Part shown: one piece after another, positions 19,928 through 29,396 of the stretch | How the letters are laid out: each line of letters starts with the position of its first letter | How positions within the stretch are numbered: position 1 is the stretch's first letter | From: UTCFX2 sp963827155 | Lineage (GTDB): Bacteria > Chloroflexota > Anaerolineae > Anaerolineales > UBA4823 | DNA: 64,000 nt | Assembly: GCA_963827155.1 (NCBI GenBank) | Contig: CAWGZV010000002.1 | Span: 1,860,001-1,924,000, forward strand | Reading direction: 5' to 3' | Notes under the pieces: model-generated | What the model was told of the DNA's origin: nothing | Database searches by the model: none | What the model saw: the letters and a program-made list of their open reading frames with translations, nothing else | Made by a program: the position numbers and the translations under genes

Positions 19928-20263
19928 ATGAATCCCGAGAATTCTTCTTCAATTAATTCAAACAAATTTGAGGTTCAACCTGCTGAAATTTATATTCAAA
20001 GTGGTTGGAAAGCCTACGTAGCTAAGGATATTCCGCTCGCACTTTCAAATTTTCAACAGGCGGTTCAATTGGATCAACGGGTTATTGATGGTCATTATGG
20101 GCTCGGACTGACTTTAAAGCTCGAGGGTAAAATTCCCGAAGCCTTAAACGAATTTAATGTCGCTCTGGATCTTGCTCAGAATGAGAGTTCTATTATCAAT
20201 TCATCAAAAAGGACAATTCTACGGCAGCTGATCACGACCCAGATCATGCTGCTTGATCAATAG
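19928..20263 (+). CDS. TPR-repeat protein
   Basis: 111 residues from ATG 19928, preceded by GGAGG (about 19919-19923). Two TPR units are visible: AEIYIQSGWKAYVAKDIPLALSNFQQAVQLD and HYGLGLTLKLEGKIPEALNEFNVALDL. There is no signal peptide. It lies between the chelatase-I-like ATPase and the UroD-like gene and is probably in their operon. It most likely provides a protein-binding surface for one of them, which is inference. Confidence 0.8.
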   Translation: MNPENSSSINSNKFEVQPAEIYIQSGWKAYVAKDIPLALSNFQQAVQLDQRVIDGHYGLGLTLKLEGKIPEALNEFNVALDLAQNESSIINSSKRTILRQLITTQIMLLDQ

Positions 20264-20282
20264 ACGGATATGGAGAATAATA

Positions 20283-21257
20283 ATGACAACTCATCGAGAG
20301 CGCCTTGAAAATTGCCTGAATAACAGTAATCTGGACCGTCTTCCCGTAGCGCTTTGGCGGCACTTTCCAGTAGATGACCAGACACCGCAAGGATTAGCTA
20401 ACGCGACGATGGTTTTTCAACGAACATACGATTTCGATTTGGTGAAAGTGACACCAGCATCCTCATATTGTCTAAAAGATTGGGGAGTGGAGGATGAATG
20501 GCGAGGAGATCCTGAAGGAACCCGATCATATTCTAAACGAGCGATTTTGCACCCGGATGATTGGGAACACCTCCCAATTTTGGATCCCAATAAAGGTTAC
20601 TTGGCTGCCGAATTAGAATCATTAAAATTCCTGGTTAAGGAATTGGGTGCTGACACACCTATCATCCAGACGATTTTCAACCCACTTTCTCAGGCTAAGA
20701 ATTTAATTGGGGGACAGGAAATGATTATCCATTTACGACGCAACCCAGAGGCTTTGCATGCCGGGCTTCGCAGGATTGCAGAGAGTACCGTCAGATTTAT
20801 TGAGGCGGCGCTTAAGACAGGGATCGCCGGTATTTTCTTCGCCGTACAACATGCTCAATACGGATTGTTATCTGAAGAAGAATATAAAGTGTTTGGAAGG
20901 AGCTACGATCTGCAGGTTTTAGAGCCATCTAAATCATCGTGGATTCGTTTGCTCCACCTTCACGGAAAAGACGTGATGTTCGATCAGTTTTTAGATTATC
21001 CGGTAAACATAATCAACTGGCATGACCGAGAAACAACCCCTTCCCTCTCTCAAGCTCTCATGCGTTTTTCTGGAGTGGTCTGTGGAGGGATATCCCAACA
21101 GACCATCGTCCTGGGCTCGCCCGAACAGATTCGGGGAGAAGCGCTGGAAGCAATTCAAGCTGTAGGTGGAAACCGCCTCCTTCTTGGGACCGGATGTGTA
21201 ACCCCTATTATTGCTCCATTCGGGAATATACTTGCTGCGCGCCAGAGTGTTAGTTGA
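20283..21257 (+). CDS. Uroporphyrinogen decarboxylase-family protein
   Basis: 324 residues from ATG 20283. The fold family is UroD/methyltransferase (TIM barrel): RERLENCLNN at the N-terminus, DFDLVKVTP, and the C-terminal GGISQQTIVLGSPEQIRGEALEAIQAVGG...LLGTGCV are typical. The N-terminal arginine-rich signature of true HemE is missing (LPVALWRHFPVDD is seen instead), so it is unlikely to be the heme-pathway enzyme and may be a corrinoid-linked methyltransferase-like or uncharacterised UroD-like protein. An in-frame earlier start at 20253 overlaps the TPR gene and is less likely. Confidence 0.8.
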   Translation: MTTHRERLENCLNNSNLDRLPVALWRHFPVDDQTPQGLANATMVFQRTYDFDLVKVTPASSYCLKDWGVEDEWRGDPEGTRSYSKRAILHPDDWEHLPILDPNKGYLAAELESLKFLVKELGADTPIIQTIFNPLSQAKNLIGGQEMIIHLRRNPEALHAGLRRIAESTVRFIEAALKTGIAGIFFAVQHAQYGLLSEEEYKVFGRSYDLQVLEPSKSSWIRLLHLHGKDVMFDQFLDYPVNIINWHDRETTPSLSQALMRFSGVVCGGISQQTIVLGSPEQIRGEALEAIQAVGGNRLLLGTGCVTPIIAPFGNILAARQSVS

Positions 21258-21300
21258 TGGATGCAGTATCATTCTCCATTCCACCAATATCAATTATTGT

Positions 21301-21867
21301 ATGTCAATGAGCGGATTGAGAGTAATCGCAGGAAAGGCACGTGGTCGCAGACTGAAAGCTGTGCCCGGTGACTCAACTCGACCGATAACAGACCGTGCAA
21401 AGGAATCATTATTTAATATCCTCGGTGCAGACATTCAAAATTCCATTTTTCTAGATCTTTTTGCCGGCACTGGAAGTGTGGGAATCGAAGCGCTTAGCCG
21501 TGGGTGTGCCTGGGCGCGTTTCATTGATCAGCATCGTCTGGCAGTTGAAACAATCCGAGATAATCTGCAATCCACTGGTTTTGAAAGCGATGCAGAAGTG
21601 CTCCGAGTTGACGCATTTTCTCTAATAGAGGGTTCTCCCGATCGCGCTTTCGATTATGTCTTCATAGCCCCACCTCAATATAAAGGAATGTGGAAGCGGG
21701 CTGTACTTGCGCTGGATTCTCATCCAGGATGGCTCGCGGAAGCTGCCTGGGTCATTGTCCAAATCCATCCAGTTGAATCGGAAGATATCCAACTTGTCAA
21801 TCTGATTGAATTCGATCGGCGCAATTATGGGAGTGTGCTCATCATCTTCTATCAAAGCAAGCTATAA
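21301..21867 (+). CDS. rsmD: 16S rRNA (guanine-N2) methyltransferase RsmD
   Basis: 188 residues from ATG 21301. Family signatures LRVIAGKARGRRLKAV, RPITDRAKESLFNIL and the SAM-binding LDLFAGTGSVGIEALSRG are all present. The target-base motif reads APPQY, where (D/N)PPY is usual. RsmD methylates guanine 966 (E. coli numbering) of 16S rRNA in the small subunit. It follows the UroD-like gene by about 43 bases and precedes the aminotransferase by about 30. Confidence 0.9.
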   Translation: MSMSGLRVIAGKARGRRLKAVPGDSTRPITDRAKESLFNILGADIQNSIFLDLFAGTGSVGIEALSRGCAWARFIDQHRLAVETIRDNLQSTGFESDAEVLRVDAFSLIEGSPDRAFDYVFIAPPQYKGMWKRAVLALDSHPGWLAEAAWVIVQIHPVESEDIQLVNLIEFDRRNYGSVLIIFYQSKL

Positions 21868-21898
21868 TCAAATCAAATTATTTTAATGGAGAATATTG

Positions 21899-23101
21899 AT
21901 GCTCACACAAGATTACATCGACCTCGAAGAACGCCTGGGCGCACACAACTATCATCCTCTAGATGTGGTCATCGCAAAGGGTGAGGGGGTCTGGGTCACC
22001 GATGTAGAAGGAAATCGATATTTAGATTGTCTGAGTGCCTACTCAGCTTTGAATCAAGGGCACGTCCATCCCAGGATATTAGCTGCGATGGTTGAGCAGG
22101 CCGGAAAAGTCACGCTTACCTCCCGGGCTTTTCGTAACGACCAGTTGCCCCTTTTTTACCAGGAGCTCTCCGAATTGTCTGGTTATGAAATGTCTCTACC
22201 AATGAACAGCGGTGCTGAGGCCGTGGAAACTGCCCTTAAACTGGCAAGGAAATGGGCATACGAAGTAAAAGGGATACCTCGCCATCAAGCTGAAATCATC
22301 ACATTTTCAAATAATTTCCACGGTCGAACAATTTCAATTATTACATTCTCAACGGAACCACTTTATCGCGATGGATTCGGTCCATTTACACCTGGCTTTG
22401 TTACTGTTCCTTTTGGAGATATCAATGCAGTTAGAAAAGCAATCACTCCTAACACCGCAGCGATTTTGGTAGAGCCGATACAAGGCGAGGCTGGTGTGAT
22501 TGTGCCTCCAACCGGTTTTCTACAACAGCTTCATCAAATTTCTCGATCAGAAAATTTATTGCTGATAGCGGATGAAATTCAAACTGGTTTAGGTCGCACT
22601 GGAAAATTGTTTGCATCAGATCATGAGAATGTGCGTCCAGATATCATGGTGATAGGAAAAGCCCTTTCTGGTGGTTTCTATCCTGTTTCTGCTGCCCTTG
22701 CAGATTCAGAAATTATGGGGCTTTTTACTCCTGGCGAACACGGTTCAACCTTTGGGGGCAATCCATTAGCAGCAGCCATCGGTCGTGCAGCTCTGGCAGT
22801 AATCCGAGATGAGAATCTGGCGGAAAACGCAGCTCGAATGGGAGAATATTTCATTGAACAGCTGGCAGAAATCACCAGCCCGCATATAAAGGAGGTCCGC
22901 GGAAAGGGATTATTGATCGGGTTGGAATTGAAACCCGAAGCTGGCGGGGCTAGGCGGTTTTGCGAAGACTTAAAAAACCAAGGAATCCTTGTAAAAGAAA
23001 CCCACCAAAATGTGATCCGGTTCGCTCCACCTTTAATTATATCCAGACAGGAAATTGATTGGGCGCTTCCAGGCATTCGTGAAGTCCTCCTTCAAAAATA
23101 A
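21899..23101 (+). CDS. rocD: Ornithine-oxo-acid transaminase
   Basis: 400-residue class III PLP aminotransferase. The ornithine aminotransferase pattern is clear: NYHPLDVVIAKGEGVWVTDVEGNRYLD at the N-terminus, MNSGAEAVETALKLARKW, ADEIQTGLGRTGKLFA and VIGKALSGGFYPVSA with the PLP lysine. It transfers the delta-amino group of ornithine to 2-oxoglutarate, giving glutamate semialdehyde. Start ATG 21899 has GGAG eight or so bases upstream. Alanine dehydrogenase and a CoA-transferase follow, suggesting an amino acid catabolic cluster. Confidence 0.92.
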   Translation: MLTQDYIDLEERLGAHNYHPLDVVIAKGEGVWVTDVEGNRYLDCLSAYSALNQGHVHPRILAAMVEQAGKVTLTSRAFRNDQLPLFYQELSELSGYEMSLPMNSGAEAVETALKLARKWAYEVKGIPRHQAEIITFSNNFHGRTISIITFSTEPLYRDGFGPFTPGFVTVPFGDINAVRKAITPNTAAILVEPIQGEAGVIVPPTGFLQQLHQISRSENLLLIADEIQTGLGRTGKLFASDHENVRPDIMVIGKALSGGFYPVSAALADSEIMGLFTPGEHGSTFGGNPLAAAIGRAALAVIRDENLAENAARMGEYFIEQLAEITSPHIKEVRGKGLLIGLELKPEAGGARRFCEDLKNQGILVKETHQNVIRFAPPLIISRQEIDWALPGIREVLLQK

Positions 23102-23195
23102 TCCTGTTCTTAGGCTTTTGATCTTTCCAATTCATCCTTGGGTCTGTTTTCGACGAATGTGGCTAGTGCCTTCTCGATATGAATGGAGGTGAACA

Positions 23196-24287
23196 ATGAA
23201 CATAGGCATACCAAAAGAACGTCGTGCTTTTGAATATCGGGTAGGTTTATTCCCGCGCGGAGTAAAACAACTGACGCAGTTAGGACATACTGTCTATGTC
23301 GAACATGATGCCGGCCTGGGAGCGGGATTTAATGATCAGGAATATGTCCAATCTGGTGCCAAAATTGTCTATTCGTCACACGAAGTTTTCGGTCGTGCCG
23401 ATCTTCTATTAAAAGTTGCCCGTCCTTTGAGCGAAGAGATCGATTGGCTGAGACCTGGCAGTGCGGTCGCCGGATTGCTGCACCTGGGCAGCGCCCGCAA
23501 AGATAAAATTGATAAACTTCTCACGAATGAAATTACTGCAATTGCATATGAACAAATAACAACCTCGGATGGCAAAGTTCCAATCCGAAAACCACTTAGC
23601 CAGATCGGTGGTATTTTAGCTGCACAAGTGGGGGCCAGACTTCTTCAAGCGAATTCAGGTGGAAAAGGGATTTTATTGGGAGGGATGCCAGGCGTTCCTC
23701 CTGCCGAAGTGGTTATCATCGGCGCCGGGGTAGCTGGAACAGGTGCAGCAAAAGCCTTTAAAGGAATGGGGGCTCATTTAACTGTCCTCGATACGAGCTT
23801 GAATGCGTTGGAAGCGATCCATAATTTGCTTCCAGGCACAGCAACAATGATATCGAATTCAATAAATATTCGACGCACTTCCGCTTACGCAGATATTCTC
23901 GTCACATCCGCTTTCATACCTGGGGAGCGAACCCCTTCCCTGTTAAGTCGAGAAATGGTGAAGCAAATGCGGCCTCGTTCTGTGATCATGGACGTCAGTA
24001 TTGATGAAGGAGGATGCGTCGAAACTTCACGCCCAACTACCAATGAAAAACCGACATTTATCGATGAAGGCGTAATTCATTATTGTGTACCCAATATGCC
24101 AAGCCTGGTATCACGGACGGCAACTTATGCATTTCTAAACGCTGCGATGCCGTTTATTCTTGAGTTTGTCAGCAAAGGTGTTGATCAAGCAATCGCCGAG
24201 AATGCAGCAATCGCCCATGGGGTAGGAACCTATAAAGGCCAAATTCACCACATCTCAAGTTTATCGCCGCTGGCCCAATTGGAGTAA
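23196..24287 (+). CDS. ald: Alanine dehydrogenase
   Basis: 363-residue enzyme of the AlaDH/PNT family. The start is well marked (GGAGGTGAACAATG). The N-terminal half carries NIGIPKERRAFEYRVGLFPRGV and the substrate-site region DLLLKVARP with HLGSA; the NAD-binding motif is VIIGAGVAGTGAAKAFKGMGA. The family enzyme oxidatively deaminates alanine to pyruvate. The HLGSA motif differs a little from the usual HLAA, so a related 2-amino acid could be the substrate. It is 3 bases from the next gene and is likely co-transcribed with it. Confidence 0.88.
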   Translation: MNIGIPKERRAFEYRVGLFPRGVKQLTQLGHTVYVEHDAGLGAGFNDQEYVQSGAKIVYSSHEVFGRADLLLKVARPLSEEIDWLRPGSAVAGLLHLGSARKDKIDKLLTNEITAIAYEQITTSDGKVPIRKPLSQIGGILAAQVGARLLQANSGGKGILLGGMPGVPPAEVVIIGAGVAGTGAAKAFKGMGAHLTVLDTSLNALEAIHNLLPGTATMISNSINIRRTSAYADILVTSAFIPGERTPSLLSREMVKQMRPRSVIMDVSIDEGGCVETSRPTTNEKPTFIDEGVIHYCVPNMPSLVSRTATYAFLNAAMPFILEFVSKGVDQAIAENAAIAHGVGTYKGQIHHISSLSPLAQLE

Positions 24288-24289
24288 GA

Positions 24290-25597
24290 ATGGATCATAA
24301 CAAACTGTATCAATCTCGGGTTGTTACTGCCGAGGAAGCTGTCCGTCAAATCAAATCGGGTGATCGTATCTTTCTAACCGGCAATTGCTCTGTACCTATA
24401 AAAGTACTTAAAGCCTTAGTCGACTATGCACCTGAACTCAATGATGTTGAAATCTGCCAGGCATTAAGCATCGGTCCTGCGGATTACGTAAGTCCTGAGA
24501 TGCAAGGTCACATTCGGGTTAATACCATGTTTGTTAGTGCTAATGTCCGTCAGGCGGTACATGATGGAAGGGCAGATTTCACTCCGGTTTTACTCTCAGA
24601 ATTCACATTGTTATTTAAACATCGTTTCTTGCCGATTGATGTTGCTCTTATCCATGTTTCCCCACCGGACGAACATGGTTTCTGCAGCCTTGGTGTTGAA
24701 GTGGGACTCACGAAATCACCCGCTGAGTCTGCGAAACTCATTATTGCCGAAGTAAACCAAAAAATGCCCCGAACTCTGGGTGATTCTTTCATTCACATCA
24801 GCCGGATTAACTATATCGTTCCTGTAGATTATGACCTGCGAGAACTTGCAATGACTGAAGGCGGCCCAGATGAAGTTGTTGATAGTATTGCCTGCCACAT
24901 CGCGGAATTGATTCCGGATGGGGCGACGATGCAGATGGGAATTGGGGCTATTCCCGATGCAGTTTTGAGCTATCTTCACGATAAACGGACCTCGGTGTTC
25001 ACAGCGAGCTATTTTCAGATGGAGTGATAGAGCTGGTGGAGGCTGGTGTCTTAACGGGGCGCGAAAAAGCATCCACCCAGGCAAGATGATAGCCGGCTTC
25101 GTGATCGGTACAAAAAACTGTACCATTGGGTAGATGACAACCCTCTAATTGAGCTCCATCCCACCGAATATGTTAATGATCCCTTTGTGATCGCGCAGAA
25201 CGATCGCCAGGTGGCGATCAATTCAGCCATCGAAGTTGATCTAACAGGCCAGGTTTGCGCAGATAGTATTGGCCCAAAGATTTATTCGGGCGTTGGTGGA
25301 CAGCTTGATTTCATCTACGGGGCGTCACGGTCGAAAGATGGAATCCCGATAATCGCTCTGCCTAGCACTACCTCACTGAGAGATGGGACAATTATCAGCC
25401 GGATAACGGCAATGCTTAAGGAGGGTGCTGGAGTAGTAACAACCCGTAATCATGTCCGCTATGTGGTCACCGAATTCGGTGTTGCAGACCTTTATGCGAA
25501 GACGATCCGCCAGCGCGCAACTCAATTGATCAATGTTGCCCACCCACAATTCCGCGAAGCACTCACTCGCCAGGCGAAGGAATTAAATTATATCTAA
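24290..25597 (+). CDS. 4-hydroxybutyrate/acetyl-CoA CoA-transferase-type, three frame breaks
   Basis: About 436 residues if repaired. It matches the acetyl-CoA hydrolase/4-hydroxybutyrate CoA-transferase family: AVRQIKSGDRIFLTGNCSVP, HVSPPDEHGFCSLGVEV, QMGIGAIPDAVLSYL and GGQLDFIYGASRSKDGIPIIALPSTT. The literal frame fails at about 24987 (CGGACC, one G missing), again at the A run 25064-25068 and again at the A run 25112-25117; adding one base at each restores DLGVHSELFSDGVIELVEAG, IHPGKMIAGFVIGT and LYHWVDDNPLIELHPTEYV. Three single-base deletions sum to a full codon, so the last part (25187 on) is back in the starting frame. The catalytic glutamate of the family should be in the HSELFSDG segment. 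Likely a sequencing effect, not gene loss. Confidence 0.75.
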
Positions 25598-25605
25598 GGA
25601 GTTCG

Positions 25606-27055
25606 ATGATGAAACGCCGCGCGAAAATCGTCGCGACCATTGGACCTGCATCGAGCGGAAGGGAGAATTTGAGTCAATTATTCGCTGCCGGGATTGATAT
25701 CGCTCGATTGAATTTCTCTCATGGCAGCCACGCTAACCATAAATCTGTATATCGTGATCTGCGTACGCTTGCAACTTCCCTTGATCAACCGATCTCAATA
25801 ATCGCAGATATCCAGGGACCCAAAATCAGGGTGGGATCAATCTTGGAGGGTTCAATCACACTGGTCCAGAATGAAATTGTAACTCTGACTTCAGAATTGA
25901 ACCAACCACCCGACCAAACGATCCCAATCGATTTCCCTGGTTTTTTCAACTCGATCAGTCCTGGCGACCGGATCCTCATGGATGATGGGAATCTTTGAGC
26001 TTCAAGTTATCGATAAAATGACGCCCTCTAGCAGAAAGTGCATTCGGGCAAAGGTCATACTAGGCGGGGAGTTGCGATCTCACAAGGGTATCAATTTACC
26101 TGGTGTACCGCTAGGTATCTCTGCGCTCACCTCGAAAGATATCGAAGACCTCATTTTTGCCTTGAAGCTAGGGGTAGATGCAGTGGCAGTATCTTTTGTG
26201 CGCACTGCGGATGATTTAATGATGGTGCATGAAACGATAAAGGAGCATGTTTCCAATTTTCGTCCGCCTCTGATTATTGCTAAGATTGAACGACCAGAAG
26301 CAATTACAAATCTCAATTCCATTTTAGAGCTCTCGGATGGTGTCATGGTCGCTCGAGGCGATCTTGGTGTAGAGTTGGCTCCAGAAATCGTACCGATTGT
26401 CCAAAAACGGATAATTGAGCTTGCAAATAAAAAATCAAAGCTCGTAATTACAGCTACCCAAATGCTCGAATCGATGATTGATAAACCTCGTCCAACCAGG
26501 GCAGAGGCATCCGATGTAGCCAATGCCGTATTCGATGGAACCGACGCCTTAATGCTCTCCGGTGAGACTGCCGTTGGGAATTATCCTGTAGAAGCCGTTC
26601 AAATGATGTCATCGATCATTGAAAAGGCAGAAAGCGAAAACATCCGATGGGGTCGATGGAATGGCGTTCCAGAAATCCAAGATCCCGATGATGATACGGT
26701 ATTTGTTACAAGGGCTGCCACAGAATTAGCTAACGACAAAAATGTCGCCACGCTGGCGGTATTTACAGAGAGCGGTCGCACAGCCGTATACCTTTCAAAG
26801 GAAAGACCGGTTGTACCAATCCTGGCGTGCACATCAGATCGCCAAACCTATCAACAGCTGAACCTTTATTGGGGCATTGAGCCAATTTATATTTCCAAAG
26901 TGGATACAATCGATGAATTGGTTACTTCTGCCGAAAAGGCAATCGTTAATCGTTTCTCTCTTCAACCGGGACAGCAAGTGATTTTTACATTCGGCTACCC
27001 GGTTCAAAAAGGGCGCTCAACGAATATGGCGTATCTTCATACGATTGGCGTGTGA
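25606..27055 (+). CDS. pyk: Pyruvate kinase, single +1 frame break at an RF2-like site
   Basis: About 482 residues after repair. N-terminal KRRAKIVATIGPASSGRENL and ARLNFSHGS are diagnostic, as are ISIIADIQGPKIRVG, GVMVARGDLGVEL and the catalytic KLVITATQMLESM. It converts phosphoenolpyruvate to pyruvate with ATP formation in glycolysis. The first frame ends at TGA within CTT TGA G (25994-25999). Skipping one T gives GNLELQVIDK, the expected continuation. One extra T is the simplest cause, but the context resembles the RF2 frameshift site. The stop overlaps the GTG start of the next gene by 4 bases. Confidence 0.82.
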
Positions 27056-29384
27056 ATAATTCTCCTGCATTTCTTCCCGGTCATCTTCCCACCCATCCAG
27101 GTCCATTGAGTCGATTTCTCCCGCCGCTGCCATCCGGAGTTGGGAAAGCCTGGCTGCTGGATCGCATACCGCCAGGATCTTTAGTCGTCGATCCCTTTGG
27201 CGCAAGCCCCCGTCTTCTCCGGGAAATCGCCCAGGCTGGTTATCGGGTTTTGGTCGCCGCAAATAATCCAATTTCACGATTTTTGATCGAATTATTTTGT
27301 GCGCCGCCTTCAGAGGATCAGCTTCGCTCAGCTCTAGCTGATCTGGCGGTTGATCCAAATACCGGAGAAAGAGTAGAGCAGTACATTCGTGCTTTATATG
27401 AAACGGAATGCGCCAGTTGCGGTCGACGGATCGAAGCTCAAGCCTTTATTTGGGATCGAAACTCCAACTCCTTGGTAGGGAAATTCTATACCTGCCCTTA
27501 CTGCAAAGATACAGGAGAAAGACAAATTTCTCCGTCCGATATTCAACGAAATGCTCATCTAACCGGGAGTGGATTACATAAATCCAGAGCTTTAGAGAGG
27601 GTTGCCTCGATTGATGATCCGGATCGTGGATATGCAGAAGAAGCTCTGGCGATTTATCCTCCACGGGCAGTATTTGCTCTTTTCAAATTAATTAATCGAT
27701 TAGATCTTATACACGAAAATAAACGGTACCTGGTAAGCGCATTACTTCTGGCCGCTTTTGATCAATCCAATGGGATGTGGCACCATCCAAGCATTAGATT
27801 TCGTCCAAAACAGTTAAGCCTTCCGGTTCGTTATTTAGAAAAAAATGTATGGCTCACACTTGAAGAAGCCGTTGTCCAATGGCCAGCAGCGCTATTATCT
27901 GACTGCGAAGATGTCCATCAAGTTCCACTGACAATCTGGCCTCAGCTTCCGGAACACAATGGAATTTGTATTTTTGAAGGAAGATTAAAAGACCTTACTG
28001 AACAAATTAAATCCAATTCCTCCTTTTCAATTCATCCCACTGCGTTCATCACAGCAATTCCACGCCCTAACCAGGCATTTTGGACTCTTTCTGCATTATG
28101 GGCGGGCTGGTTATGGGGAAGAGCTGCCAGCGCACCTTTAAAAGCGTTCTCCGTCGACAGCGTTATGATTGGAATTGGCATTTTGTAGCATTGAGTTCTG
28201 CCTTTACTAGTCTGCGTAAAATATTGGATGTTGGAGTGCCAGGATTTGGATTTATTGGAGAACCCGAATTTAGTTTTATTTCGTCGACTGTTCTCTCGGC
28301 CTTTGTCAGTGGTATTAACTTGACTGGGACTGCAATCCGCGCCAATCCGGAGCAGGCGGAAATTTTCTGGGAGACAGGTGAAATTCCCAGAATTCCTTCG
28401 GATATTGCCTCCAAACACAGGAAGGTGGCGCAGGATGCGATCGAAGATTTTCTACGTATGAATGGTGAACCGTCCACCTATCTCAAGGTCTATGCTGCCG
28501 GTGTTTCGGCGTTAGCCCAATCCTTTAGAAACTTAGATAATTCAGTAGAGTCTGAAGGGATCCATGCCGAATTTCACCGTTCTGCGGAAAATGCAATCAA
28601 CCGAATCCTGAGCGATGAAGAAGGGTTTTACAGGTTGAATACTACCAGCCGTTCATTAGATACGGGACAATGGTGGTTGAAGCGACCTGATCATCCTGAG
28701 CCAGAGATCGCCACCCCACTCGCAGACCGAGTTGAGATAGCGATCGTCCAAATGCTCCAAACCAATAATGAATATAATTTAGGAGAAATTGACAAGCAGA
28801 TATGTAATGAATTTCGAGGTTTATTTACTCCAGACCTGGAGGTGATCCATCAAGTTCTGGTATCTTATGGTGAACCAGGGCCGGGGGATGAGGAACGCTG
28901 GCATTTACGTCCGCAAGATTTTCCATCAGAACGACGGTTGGACCTTGAAGAAATTCAACAAATGCTTCTTCTATTGGGGTCCAAACTTGGATTTCAACCA
29001 GTTATGAATAAGTCCAACATTTCAGAACCTGACCACCCTATTATCTTATGGGGGTCGCGTGGTAAATCCCCTTGTTATCTATTCTACTTATCAGCCTCAG
29101 GGGTTTTAGGTAACATTCTCCTCCCGGACAAATTTATGTCTGGCCAAAAGCACAATTCTTGCCAGCATATAATCGTTTTACCTGGAAGTCGCGCTGGATT
29201 GGTTGAGCTCAAGCTCCGGCGGGATATACGTCTCCGAATTGCCGTCGAGAATAAATGGCAGTTCCTCAAATTTAGACATGTTCGTTGGCTTGCTGAAAAT
29301 GAAGGGGTGGATAAGTCGAGCTTTGATTTCCTTCTAAAAAAAGATCCTCTCGCAAATCGCGACTTACAAATGCCGCTCCTTTGA
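27052..29384 (+). CDS. Methyltransferase-like protein with zinc ribbon, one frame break
   Basis: About 777 residues after repair. I do not recognise a named family. Residues about 43-82 look like a class I methyltransferase SAM site as found in DNA methylases (VVDPFGASPRLLREIAQAG, then NNPISRFL), and two Cys pairs (Cys120/Cys123 and Cys148/Cys151) form an inserted zinc ribbon like those in DUF1156-type adenine DNA methylases. The catalytic (D/N)PP(Y/F) motif is not visible; AIPRPNQAFWTLSALWAGWLWG sits in its expected place. The frame changes at TTCTCC (28147-28152), where one missing C restores LKAFLRRQRYDWNW. The start is GTG overlapping the pyk stop. The C-terminal 400 residues are novel to me. 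Confidence 0.6.
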
Positions 29385-29396
29385 AATCGAGGCATT

